Shown piece after piece: positions 1 to 8,134 of a stretch of 64,000 bases of DNA. The position numbers and the translations under genes are program-made. A model generated the notes under the pieces. That model was not told where the DNA came from, did no database searches, and saw only the letters and a list, made by a program, of their open reading frames with translations. Source of the DNA: Candidatus Pseudogracilibacillus intestinigallinarum (GTDB lineage Bacteria > Bacillota > Bacilli > Bacillales > Amphibacillaceae); NCBI GenBank assembly GCA_019113205.1, contig DXHX01000131.1:1-64000 (forward strand), in the 5' to 3' direction. Each line of letters opens with the position of its first letter. Within the stretch, counting starts at the first letter, position 1.

Positions 1-119
1 TCTCCATACCATAAGTTTAATCCTTCTGATTTATATACTGTTTCACGTTCGATTGCTTCTTTTTCTAACAATTGAATATGTGGTCGTGTTTCCTGTCTTT
101 CCATTGTTACAACTGACAT
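1..119 (-). CDS. pstB: Phosphate ABC transporter ATP-binding protein PstB (5' end only)
   Basis: Only the first 39 codons are in the window; the rest lies beyond base 1. The visible protein begins MSVVTMERQE and reaches NLWYG, the segment that opens the nucleotide-binding domain in PstB proteins (LNLWYGxxxAL). No Walker motif is in view, so the call rests on this short match and on its place directly after pstA. The ATG has a strong AGGAGGAG ribosome site just upstream. PstB would be the cytoplasmic ATPase of the high-affinity phosphate importer PstSCAB. Confidence 0.85.
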   Translation of the reverse strand, partial: MSVVTMERQETRPHIQLLEKEAIERETVYKSEGLNLWYG

Positions 120-220
120 ACAATCTCCTCCTAGTAATCATAAAATATACTTCTATCCGTATTTATTTTCTCTACATTCGCATGATGCTTCACAACATAC
201 AAATATAATGCAACAGTCTT

Positions 221-1108
221 TCAATCAAATGTTTTTTCAAATTTATTTCGAATAAAAATAGCGGTTGCGTTTAGTAGAAATAGGACAATTAGTAATACGA
301 TAATCGTTGCCGCTGCTAAATTCGCATATTCGCGCACCATCGTCGAATCTAATGTCCAATAATAAATTTGGACTGGTAGCACTGTAAATTTATCGAAAAT
401 ACTTCCAGGAATCGGTATAAGTAATGCCGGAATTCCTATGACAACGAGCGGAGCTGTTTCCCCTATTGCGCGAGATAAAGATAAAATAGCACCAGTTAAA
501 ATTCCAGGTAACGCAATTGGCAAAATAACGTTTTGAATGGTTTGCCATTTGGTCGCACCAAGCCCATATGATCCTTCTGTCATATAATTAGGCACTGTAC
601 GTAAAGCCTCTTGACTTGCAACAATCGTAATTGGCAAAATTAATAATGCCATCGTTAATCCACCAGCTAAGACGATATTTCCTAATTGTAATGTACGGAC
701 GAAAATCGTCATTCCTAAAATTCCGTATACGATAGATGGGACACCAGCTAAGTTGCCGATATTCATTTGAATAAAATCACGTACTTTCCCTTGCTTCGCG
801 TACAATTCTAAATAAATAGCTGTCGCAACCCCTAATATCATCGTCACTGGTGCCACGACTAGCATTAACCAAAGTGTTCCAATTATTGCTCCGAAAATTC
901 CAGCTTTTTCTGGATCTGTCGATAATTTCCCAGTAACAAAATCCATATTTAAAAAAGCGATACCGTCTGCACATACACGATACAATAAAATAGCTAAAAC
1001 AATTAACGCAAATAATGTCGCACTTAAAAATAAACCTTTCGCTATATGATTGATTATAATTTTTTTATTCGTTCTTTTTTCTACTAAAACAGGATTTAAT
1101 TGTCTCAT
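221..1108 (-). CDS. pstA: Phosphate ABC transporter permease PstA
   Basis: Inner-membrane permease of the PstSCAB phosphate importer. The 295-residue protein has about six hydrophobic segments, starting with one at residues 25-45. It carries the binding-protein-dependent permease (EAA) loop near residues 175-215, with GLGATKWQTI and then SRAIGETAPL, the pattern shared by PstA and PstC proteins. Length is normal for the family. It lies 12 bp after pstC and about 100 bp before pstB, in an operon reading S-C-A-B, so it is expected to be induced by phosphate starvation from the Pho box upstream of pstS. Confidence 0.95.
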   Translation of the reverse strand: MRQLNPVLVEKRTNKKIIINHIAKGLFLSATLFALIVLAILLYRVCADGIAFLNMDFVTGKLSTDPEKAGIFGAIIGTLWLMLVVAPVTMILGVATAIYLELYAKQGKVRDFIQMNIGNLAGVPSIVYGILGMTIFVRTLQLGNIVLAGGLTMALLILPITIVASQEALRTVPNYMTEGSYGLGATKWQTIQNVILPIALPGILTGAILSLSRAIGETAPLVVIGIPALLIPIPGSIFDKFTVLPVQIYYWTLDSTMVREYANLAAATIIVLLIVLFLLNATAIFIRNKFEKTFD

Positions 1109-1120
1109 CTTTCACACACC

Positions 1121-2059
1121 TTATTCATATTGTGCTTTCCATTTTTTCGAAATATAATTCGCCAAAATGTTCATCAATAATGTAAAGACGAATAATGTTA
1201 ATGCGACTGCATATAAACTGTAATAAATTGTAGAACCGGCAGGTGCATCTCCCCCCGTCACTTCTACAATATAAGCCGTCATCGTCTGCATCGATTGTGT
1301 AATATCGAATGTAAAATTTTTCGTACTACCACTTGCTATCGTCACGATCATCGTCTCACCAATCGCACGTGAAGTCGCAAGAACAATAGAAGCAACAATT
1401 CCCGATAGGGCACCAGGAATAACAATTTTCGTAACAACTTCTAGTCTAGTTGCGCCCATTGCAAGAGCTCCGTCTTTTACAGCTGTCGGAACAGCATTCA
1501 TTGCATCTTCTGATAAAGAAGCAATCATTGGTATAATCATAATACCCATGACAATTCCTGGACTTAATATATTGGTAGATTCCAATCCTGGAATAATATG
1601 CTTTAACATTGGCGTGACAAAAGTAAATGCAAAAAATCCATACACAATAGTCGGAATACCTGCTAAAATTTCTAATGCAGGCTTTAACACTTTCCGTAAT
1701 TTTTTAGGTGCATATTCACTTAAATAGATAGCAGACATTAAACCAATTGGAATGGCTACAATTAGCGCAATGATCGTCGCAGTAAATGTACCGACTAATA
1801 ATGGTAAAACACCAAATGATGGATTTTCACTCAATGGTTTTAAATTCGTTGAAGTAAAAAACTCCCAAATCGGTACTTCTCGAAAGAAATGTACCGATTC
1901 AGAAAAGAGTATATAAATAATCCCGATTGTCGTTAAAATTGAAATACTAGTAAAGAGGAAAAGAAGTGTAGGAATCATCTTTTCCCCCTTCACTTTCCAC
2001 CTTTGTATGGCCGTTTCTTGTTTCATCAATTCTCGAACGTTCCATTGTTTATCTGACAA
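1121..2059 (-). CDS. pstC: Phosphate ABC transporter permease PstC
   Basis: Partner permease of PstA in the phosphate importer. The 312-residue protein has an N-terminal cytoplasmic stretch followed by about six membrane segments. The EAA loop (DGALAMGATRLEVV, then SRAIGETM) lies near residues 195-240. The start is a TTG with GGAGGG about seven bases upstream; no closer ATG fits. It starts about 20 bp after pstS ends, so the genes are very likely co-transcribed. Confidence 0.95.
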   Translation of the reverse strand: MSDKQWNVRELMKQETAIQRWKVKGEKMIPTLLFLFTSISILTTIGIIYILFSESVHFFREVPIWEFFTSTNLKPLSENPSFGVLPLLVGTFTATIIALIVAIPIGLMSAIYLSEYAPKKLRKVLKPALEILAGIPTIVYGFFAFTFVTPMLKHIIPGLESTNILSPGIVMGIMIIPMIASLSEDAMNAVPTAVKDGALAMGATRLEVVTKIVIPGALSGIVASIVLATSRAIGETMIVTIASGSTKNFTFDITQSMQTMTAYIVEVTGGDAPAGSTIYYSLYAVALTLFVFTLLMNILANYISKKWKAQYE

Positions 2060-2078
2060 GATGATTCCCTCCTACTAC

Positions 2079-3071
2079 TTACTTCAGTGAATCGATGATA
2101 GACAAGTTTTCATTTACTTCCTCATCTGGAATAGGTGCGAACCCTGTTTCACCTGCAAATTCGTTCATATTGTTTAAGACATACTCTGCAAAGTCTAATA
2201 CTTGTGGCTTTTCCTTTGCATTGTTTACATTTAAGTAAGTGAATACTGGTCGAGTAAAGTCTGCGTAATCTCCATCTTCTGCAATCGTATCTAGAGAAGG
2301 CTCTACCGCACCGTCACCGAAATCTACAGATACTGCTTGTAATTTATCTTGGTTGTTTACGTAATAACCAAACCCGAAAAATGCAATACCATTTTTGTCA
2401 TCTTCAATTAAATTTACTAACGTTGAATATTCTTGTTGTAAATCAATATCTGTTACTAAATCTTTTTCTTCTAAAACATTTTCAAAAAAGAATTCATATG
2501 TTCCATGATTTTCGTTTGGACCGTACGTATTTATTTTTTCATCCGGCCAATCTGGATTAATATCTGACCAATTCGTTACGTCTTCATCTGCTAAGAAAAT
2601 TTTCTTTAGATCCTCTGCTGTCATTTCTGTTGCCCAATCATTCTCTTTATTGACCACGAATGTTAAACCGTCTAATGCTACTTTTAATTCTTGTACGTCA
2701 ATCCCTAACTCTTCTGCTTTGGCTGCTTCTTCCTCTTTAATTTCACGTGAAGCGTCATTAAAATCTGTTCCATTTTCTACTAAAAACTTTTCAAAACCTG
2801 CACTCGTACCCGCACGGCTTACTTCTACTGATACATTTTCTTGTTCATTCACCATATATTCTTCCGCTAACTTCGCCATTAGAGGATAAACTGTTCCAGA
2901 TCCATCGATTACTACACTACCTTCTAATTGTTCTGTTCCTTCATTATTTCCATTTGCATCGCTGTTTGTACCATTGTTCGCATTACTGTCTTCTGCTTTT
3001 CCTTGGCATGCTACTAAAATTAGCACGAAAGCTCCTAATAAAATGGCTTTCCACATGTGATTCTTCCTCAT
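2079..3071 (-). CDS. pstS: Phosphate-binding lipoprotein PstS
   Basis: Extracytoplasmic phosphate receptor that delivers phosphate to PstCA. A lipoprotein signal with lipobox LVAC gives an acylated Cys at residue 22. It is followed by a Asn/Gly/Asp-rich linker to about residue 50, typical of Gram-positive lipoproteins. Phosphate-contacting segments are visible: DGSGT near residues 56-60 and SRAGTSAGF further on. It is the first gene of the pst operon. A GGAGAG ribosome site precedes the ATG, and a Pho box with a TATACT -10 lies 45-100 bp upstream. Confidence 0.96.
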   Translation of the reverse strand: MRKNHMWKAILLGAFVLILVACQGKAEDSNANNGTNSDANGNNEGTEQLEGSVVIDGSGTVYPLMAKLAEEYMVNEQENVSVEVSRAGTSAGFEKFLVENGTDFNDASREIKEEEAAKAEELGIDVQELKVALDGLTFVVNKENDWATEMTAEDLKKIFLADEDVTNWSDINPDWPDEKINTYGPNENHGTYEFFFENVLEEKDLVTDIDLQQEYSTLVNLIEDDKNGIAFFGFGYYVNNQDKLQAVSVDFGDGAVEPSLDTIAEDGDYADFTRPVFTYLNVNNAKEKPQVLDFAEYVLNNMNEFAGETGFAPIPDEEVNENLSIIDSLK

Positions 3072-3115
3072 ATTCTTCTCTCCTCTTTTTCATCCTCGTT
3101 TTTTGATTCACTTTC

Positions 3116-3169
3116 AGTATAAGGGGTGAATGTAAAGAGAATATGAAAGCAATGTAAAGAGAATGTAAA
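3116..3169 (-). promoter_or_regulatory. PhoP box and -10 element of the pst operon
   Basis: On the minus strand four TT(T/C)A(C/T)A hexamers sit in exact 11-bp register. On the plus strand they read TGTAAA at 3131, TATGAA at 3142, TGTAAA at 3153 and TGTAAA at 3164. This matches the known Bacillus PhoP box of TT(A/C/T)ACA repeats separated by about 5 bp. A TATACT -10 (plus strand AGTATA, 3116-3121) lies just downstream and there is no separate good -35, as expected for a PhoP-activated promoter. Regulation by PhoPR is inferred. Confidence 0.88.
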
Positions 3170-3228
3170 TTCAGAAAATAGTATATGCGGTTATTCCTTT
3201 ACACGATGATCTCTATAATTATCATCAA

Positions 3229-3267
3229 AAAAGGACTATGGCAAATGAATCTTTACCATAGTCCTTT
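3229..3267 (-). terminator. Terminator of the siderophore-uptake operon
   Basis: A 13-bp perfect inverted repeat (AAAAGGACTATGG with CCATAGTCCTTTT) encloses a 13-nt loop. It is followed on the minus strand by a run of six T. It sits 18 bp after the stop of the substrate-binding gene, so it ends the yclNOPQ-like operon. Confidence 0.85.
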
Positions 3268-3285
3268 TCGATTTTAACTGCTATC

Positions 3286-4254
3286 TTATTTTACTAAACT
3301 TTCTTCAATTTGGTTCGCCATTTCTTGAACCGAAATTAATCCTCCACCTGATAAGTACCAGAATTCAGGATCTAAATAATAAATGTCATCATTTTGGAAT
3401 GCTTTTGTACGTTCCATTAATTTATTTTCAACTACTTGTTTCGCCGAAGATTCTCCACCAACAACAGCACCACGATCGATTACATATAATAAATCAGGGT
3501 CTTGTTCTGTCACGTATTCAAATGATACGTTACTTCCGTGTGTAGATACTTCAATTCCTTCATCTACAGCTGGTACACCGAATACGTCATGGATAATTCC
3601 GAAACGTGAGCTAGGGCCATATGCACTAATCTTATCATCATTCGCTAAAATAATTAATGCGTTTTTATCAGCCTCTTCTGCTTTTTCATTTACAGAAGCA
3701 ATGGTATCATCAATTTCAGCTAATGCATCTTCAACTTCTGATTCTTTTCCAAACATTTCTCCAATAGTAGTTACGTTCTCAGTAAATGAGTCCATATAAT
3801 TTTCCGTATCTACTCCTATGAAAACAGTCTCCGCAATTTCTTGTAATTGATCATATACTTCTGATTGACGCCCAGAGATAAGGATTAAATCTGGATCAAG
3901 TTCTGCGATTTTTTCAAAGTCGGGCTCTTTTAATGAACCAATATTTGCATAGTCTTCTGATGCGAATTCATCAATATAACTTGGAATCACACCTGCTTGT
4001 GCAACACCAACTACTTTATCTTCTAAACCTAATTTTTTGAATGTATCTAACACACCAAAATCAAACACTACAACTTTTTCTGGGTTTTTTTCGATTTCAG
4101 ACGTTCCTAACTCGTGTTCGATTGTCATCGTTTCCGATGCTTCGTTATTGTTAGACGTATTATCATTTCCGTTGTTTCCACTATTATTTGAACCACAAGC
4201 TGCTGCAATTACCATGACAACTACCAATAATAAACTTACATATATTTTTTTCAT
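3286..4254 (-). CDS. yclQ: Siderophore (petrobactin-type) ABC transporter substrate-binding lipoprotein, YclQ-like
   Basis: Iron-siderophore receptor lipoprotein. The signal peptide ends at AAAC (Cys20) and is followed by an Asn/Gly-rich linker. The mature part has the bilobal periplasmic-binding (TroA/FepB) pattern, with VVVFDFGVLDTFKKLG near residue 63 and a long central helix rich in Glu. Sequence style and gene order (two permeases, ATPase, then receptor) match Bacillus yclNOPQ, whose YclQ binds petrobactin and its precursors. The ligand here is inferred from that match. Last gene of a minus-strand operon, 24 bp after the ATPase gene and followed by a terminator. Confidence 0.88.
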   Translation of the reverse strand: MKKIYVSLLLVVVMVIAAACGSNNSGNNGNDNTSNNNEASETMTIEHELGTSEIEKNPEKVVVFDFGVLDTFKKLGLEDKVVGVAQAGVIPSYIDEFASEDYANIGSLKEPDFEKIAELDPDLILISGRQSEVYDQLQEIAETVFIGVDTENYMDSFTENVTTIGEMFGKESEVEDALAEIDDTIASVNEKAEEADKNALIILANDDKISAYGPSSRFGIIHDVFGVPAVDEGIEVSTHGSNVSFEYVTEQDPDLLYVIDRGAVVGGESSAKQVVENKLMERTKAFQNDDIYYLDPEFWYLSGGGLISVQEMANQIEESLVK

Positions 4255-4278
4255 TGAATTATATACCTCACATATTTT

Positions 4279-5034
4279 TTAGAAATAGACACAAATTCTT
4301 TGGTCTTCAATTTCTTTAATTTCAATATCCATATCATAAATTTCTTTTAACACACATGAATCAATGACATCACAAGTATGGCCTTGCTTAACGATTCTTC
4401 CATCTTTTAAAGCGACAATTTCATCTGAATAACATGAAGCGAAGTTAATATCATGGATGACAATAACAATTGTTTTGCCTAACTCATCACAAAGTCTACG
4501 TAATGTCTTCATAATTTGTACGGCGTGTCGCATATCTAAGTTATTTAATGGTTCATCCAGTAAAATATATTCTGTATCTTGAGCAAGTACCATTGCGATA
4601 AATGCGCGCTGGCGTTGTCCACCACTTAATTCATCTAGAAATTTATGCTGAATATCTGCTAATTCCATGTATGCAATTGCTTCATCTACCTTTTTCCAAT
4701 CCTCACGCTTCAAGTTTCCTTTTGAATATGGAAAACGCCCAAAGGAAATAAGCTCTCTTACAGTTAACTTTACATTCATCGAGTTCGATTGTTTTAAAAT
4801 TGAGATTTTACGCGCAAGTTCACTATCTTTTGACTTGCTTATATCTTCTCCATCAATCGTGATGATCCCTTCGTCTTTTGCAATGAGCCTACTAACCATA
4901 GAGATTAACGTACTTTTACCTGCTCCATTCGGTCCAATAAACGATGTTATTTTCCCTTTTGGAATTGTTAATGACACATCATCAATAACTTTTTTGTTGT
5001 TATACGTTTTAAATACACTTTTTATATCTACCAT
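4279..5034 (-). CDS. yclP: Iron-siderophore ABC transporter ATPase, YclP-like
   Basis: Cytoplasmic ATPase of the FecCD-type importer. Walker A GPNGAGKST is at residues 34-42, the signature LSGGQRQR starts at 136 and Walker B LLDEP is at 158-162, with a switch His in VIHDINFA. At 251 residues it is a full-length FepC-type subunit. Its start overlaps the end of the upstream permease by 7 bp, which indicates translational coupling. It is expected to be iron-repressed with the rest of the operon through the Fur box near 6.99 kb. Confidence 0.92.
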   Translation of the reverse strand: MVDIKSVFKTYNNKKVIDDVSLTIPKGKITSFIGPNGAGKSTLISMVSRLIAKDEGIITIDGEDISKSKDSELARKISILKQSNSMNVKLTVRELISFGRFPYSKGNLKREDWKKVDEAIAYMELADIQHKFLDELSGGQRQRAFIAMVLAQDTEYILLDEPLNNLDMRHAVQIMKTLRRLCDELGKTIVIVIHDINFASCYSDEIVALKDGRIVKQGHTCDVIDSCVLKEIYDMDIEIKEIEDQRICVYF

Positions 5035-5978
5035 GATTTATTCTCCTTTAGAATTAAATAGATGAAGTAAATTCCACCAACGAAATTTATAATAACACTT
5101 AATGTCGTTTCAAACGTAAAGATCTTTTCAACAATAAATTGACCACCTATTAATGCGATAATGCTAATTAATACAGAGCCTAAGATAATGTATAAATGCC
5201 TGTAAGTCTTCATAAACTCGTAAGCAATGTTTACGACGAGTAAGCCTAAAAATGTAATTGGACCAATCAAAGCTGTTGCAATAGAGATTAAAATCGCAAC
5301 GACGATTAATAGTCGTTTTACAACAAAGTCATAGGGAACACCTAAGTTTGTTGCGTGGTCCTTTCCTAAAGCTAATACGTCTAAGTATTTATAGTATCGA
5401 CTAAAGTAAATGACAACCCCTATCATCAAGATAATAGATAGATAAACGAGGCTCGTATTTACATTGTTTATACTTGCAAACATCTTATCCTGCGCAACCA
5501 TGAACTCATTTGGATCAATGAGCACTTGCATGAAAGATGTAAAACTACTAAAGAATGTTCCTAAAATCATCCCGATTAATAAAAGAAAATATATATTTGC
5601 ATTTTCTCCTTTAAATAATAATCGGTAAAATAATAGAGAAAATAACACCATGACACCTATTGATATTAGATAATTCAGTTGGCTGTTCATCATGACTAAT
5701 GAACGAGAGCCAAAAATAAAAATGATGAATGTTTGCGTTAGTAAATATAGGGAATCAATTCCCATAATACTAGGCGTTAAAATTCTGTTATTTGTTATCG
5801 TCATGAAAATAGTTGTCGAAAATGCGATTGCTCCACCAGTTAAAATGATGGCGACAACTTTCATAACCCTTCTCGGTAATACGTAATCTATATTACCTGT
5901 TAGGTCATAAAAAATATATAGTAGCGCTAGGGATAATGCAATAATAGCAAGAATGATTGTCTTTTTTTTATAACCCAT
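5028..5978 (-). CDS. yclO: Iron-siderophore ABC transporter permease, YclO-like
   Basis: FecCD-family permease of 316 residues with eight to nine predicted membrane segments. The family segment PITFLGLLVVNIAYEF near residues 235-250 corresponds to the conserved GPIxFVGLxxPHxxR region. It is the second of two different permeases, which should pair as a heterodimer. It overlaps the first permease by 11 bp and the ATPase by 7 bp, a tight operon arrangement seen in yclNOPQ-type loci. Confidence 0.88.
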   Translation of the reverse strand: MGYKKKTIILAIIALSLALLYIFYDLTGNIDYVLPRRVMKVVAIILTGGAIAFSTTIFMTITNNRILTPSIMGIDSLYLLTQTFIIFIFGSRSLVMMNSQLNYLISIGVMVLFSLLFYRLLFKGENANIYFLLLIGMILGTFFSSFTSFMQVLIDPNEFMVAQDKMFASINNVNTSLVYLSIILMIGVVIYFSRYYKYLDVLALGKDHATNLGVPYDFVVKRLLIVVAILISIATALIGPITFLGLLVVNIAYEFMKTYRHLYIILGSVLISIIALIGGQFIVEKIFTFETTLSVIINFVGGIYFIYLILKENKSW

Positions 5979-6921
5979 ATTTCCTTCTCCTTAATAGTAG
6001 GTAGATGAAAATACCACTTCCAATAACACCTACTGTTAAATTGATCGGAACTTCATATGGATAAATAATCACTCTACCAATAATATCACATACGAGCACA
6101 AACAATGCCCCTAGCAAAGCCGTATGTATTAAGTTGTTTTTTAAATGGTCTCCTTGGTAAATCGTCACAATATTTGGCACGATTAGCCCGAGAAACGGGA
6201 TAACACCAACAGATAGCACGACAGATGCTGTAACAAATGCCGATATGATTAAACCGATATTTACAATTTGCCGATAATTTAAACCTAAATTTTTGGAAAA
6301 CTCTTCTCCCATTCCAGCTATCGTAAACTTATTTGCATATACATATGCGATAATGAGTGTCGGAATACTAATATATAAAAGTTCATAGTTCCCACTCATA
6401 ATCATAGAGAAGTCACCTTGCATCCATGAGGTCATATTTTGAATAAGATCATTTTTATATGCAAAGAAAGTGGCCATTGAATCGATAATACTACCGAACA
6501 TGAGCCCGACTAATGGAATAAACACGGGATCTTTAAATTTAATTTTCTCTAAAATTTTCATAAAAACAAACGTACCAATTAATGCAAATCCAAAAGATAT
6601 AGACATCTTTAGTAAAGGACTTGCTGCGGTAAACCACATTAATGATACGAGTACTCCGAAACGAGCGGCATCCATTGTACCTGCCGTTGTCGGGGATACA
6701 AACTTATTTTTACTTAGTTGTTGCATGATAAGACCGGCAATACTCATACTTGCTCCTGCAATTAAAATACTGACAAGTCTCGGCAACCGGCTTACGAGTA
6801 AAACTTCGGCTTGTTCTTCTGTTAATTTAAAAATATCTAATGGTGTGACGTCCGATACACCGATAAAAATCGATATAAATGACAATATTACCAATGGAAT
6901 AACTAAATAACGTAGTTTCAT
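5968..6921 (-). CDS. yclN: Iron-siderophore ABC transporter permease, YclN-like
   Basis: First gene of the siderophore-uptake operon and a 317-residue FecCD-type permease. Family hallmarks are SRLPRLVSILIAGASMSIAG near residues 44-63 (the RxPR...GxxLxxxG region) and GVIPFLGLIVPNIV near residues 230-243. About nine membrane helices are predicted. It partners the next permease in the membrane. A Fur-like box and a sigma-A promoter lie 60-120 bp upstream. Confidence 0.9.
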   Translation of the reverse strand: MKLRYLVIPLVILSFISIFIGVSDVTPLDIFKLTEEQAEVLLVSRLPRLVSILIAGASMSIAGLIMQQLSKNKFVSPTTAGTMDAARFGVLVSLMWFTAASPLLKMSISFGFALIGTFVFMKILEKIKFKDPVFIPLVGLMFGSIIDSMATFFAYKNDLIQNMTSWMQGDFSMIMSGNYELLYISIPTLIIAYVYANKFTIAGMGEEFSKNLGLNYRQIVNIGLIISAFVTASVVLSVGVIPFLGLIVPNIVTIYQGDHLKNNLIHTALLGALFVLVCDIIGRVIIYPYEVPINLTVGVIGSGIFIYLLLRRRKYGL

Positions 6922-6981
6922 TTTTATCTTATCTCTCTCTATTTATCATCATTCTAATTTAAGTATTGTTCTAAATAAGAA

Positions 6982-7042
6982 TGAGATTCATTATCAATTA
7001 GGTTGTCGAATAAAGTATAGCACAAATAAAAAAGTGGCGCAA
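6982..7042 (-). promoter_or_regulatory. Promoter and Fur box of the siderophore-uptake operon
   Basis: Reading the minus strand, TTGCGC (7037-7042) and TATACT (7014-7019) are separated by exactly 17 bp. About 18 bp past the -10 lies TGAGATTCATTATCA (6982-6996), which matches the 7-1-7 Fur consensus TGATAATnATTATCA with two mismatches. The position over the start of transcription fits repression by iron-loaded Fur. Both the promoter and Fur control are inferred from sequence only. Confidence 0.7.
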
Positions 7043-7295
7043 TACATTATCACCATTTTTCGCATGTCTTTTTATAAGGCAGTGATAAAATGCACCATCC
7101 ATCAGGCCCTAATGCTGTTAAACATTGATGTATCGGGTGATATTTATTTTGCCATGCTCGTTTGAAATTACATAAATGTTACTGAGAAAGAACTGTATCT
7201 TCTTTCATTTCATCTTCCCTATTTAATATTTCACCGCATTCTATTCAGTTTCTTTGTCGATATATACATTTCATGTTAGCTAAAAAAACACGCAC
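7043..7295. other. Gene-free stretch between the siderophore operon promoter and the dsbA-like gene's terminator
   Basis: No convincing intact gene is present. On the minus strand an ATG at 7208 with an AGGGAA ribosome site opens a frame that is closed by TAA after nine codons. The same frame then stays open for 42 more codons (to TGA at 7050), including ALGPDGWCIL. This could be a decayed small gene or chance. No RNA structure stands out. Confidence 0.25.
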
Positions 7296-7341
7296 AAAAA
7301 CGATCAAGTTTATATTTCCATCATAAACATGATCGTTTTTT
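7296..7341 (-). terminator. Terminator of the dsbA-like/fni unit
   Basis: A long inverted repeat: AAAAACGATCA then GTTTAT pair with ATAAAC then TGATCGTTTTT, with one A-A mismatch and a short loop. On the minus strand the stem ends in TTTTT. It lies 37 bp beyond the stop of the DsbA-family gene. Confidence 0.85.
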
Positions 7342-7377
7342 GGTAAGTAAAGACTTGTTATGTCCCAAGCGCCTTTA

Positions 7378-8097
7378 CTATTCCTTCCCGTAGCATGTAT
7401 CACCATCACAGTAAGTCGTGGCACATACGGGAGCATTTTTATCAAGTTTTACTTTTTCGGCATTTTCTTCATCCCATATTTGTTGTAGGACTTTAAGAAA
7501 CACTTCTTCACTTTGTGCCCCTGCCACAGCATGGACTTCATTAAAGACGAAGAATGGAACACCTTCCACTCCCATCTCTTCCGCTACTAACTGGTCTTCC
7601 TTTACTGCATTCGTATATTTACGACAATTCAATAAACGAACAACATGTTCATTCTCAATTGCAGATGCTTCTGCAATATTGATTAATACTTCTTCCAAAC
7701 CGATATTTTCTAATTGAGAAAAATATGTTTCGAATAATTGTTCCACTACTTTCGAATCTTTCCCATATGTTTCTGCTAATTTCACAAGTCGGTGTGCTTC
7801 AAAAGTATTCGTATGATTGATTTTGTCCAAGTGGATTTGCACATCATACTTGCTACCCATTTCGGCAATGGCAGCCATTTTAGACAGTGTTCTTTCTTTT
7901 GGAAGTTGTAATTTATCCATTAACAATTCAATTACTGTTCTTTCATTATGTACTTCCGCTTCTGGATCCAATTGAAAGCATTTGTATTGAATCGTCACAT
8001 GTTCCCTATGTTCAAAGTTCTCTAACGCTCGTTGGAATGCCTTTTGTCCAATATAGCAATACGGACAAACAAAGTCAGACCATATTTCTACTTTCAC
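7378..8097 (-). CDS. DsbA-family (FrnE-like) thiol oxidoreductase
   Basis: A 239-residue cytoplasmic DsbA-fold protein of the FrnE/2-hydroxychromene-2-carboxylate isomerase branch. It opens MKVEIWSDFVCPYCYIG, placing the redox motif CPYC at residues 11-14. The cis-Pro loop VEGVPFFVF lies near residue 180. No signal peptide is present, so it is not a secreted DsbA. The C-terminus holds three extra Cys in a CATTYCDGDTC stretch. The start is GTG with GAGGTGG upstream. It follows fni by 37 bp and is probably co-transcribed with it. Function in disulfide handling is inferred from the motif; the substrate is unknown. Confidence 0.88.
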   Translation of the reverse strand: MKVEIWSDFVCPYCYIGQKAFQRALENFEHREHVTIQYKCFQLDPEAEVHNERTVIELLMDKLQLPKERTLSKMAAIAEMGSKYDVQIHLDKINHTNTFEAHRLVKLAETYGKDSKVVEQLFETYFSQLENIGLEEVLINIAEASAIENEHVVRLLNCRKYTNAVKEDQLVAEEMGVEGVPFFVFNEVHAVAGAQSEEVFLKVLQQIWDEENAEKVKLDKNAPVCATTYCDGDTCYGKE

Positions 8098-8134
8098 TTT
8101 CCCACCTCATCAAACAAACAAAACGTTGTACAAA

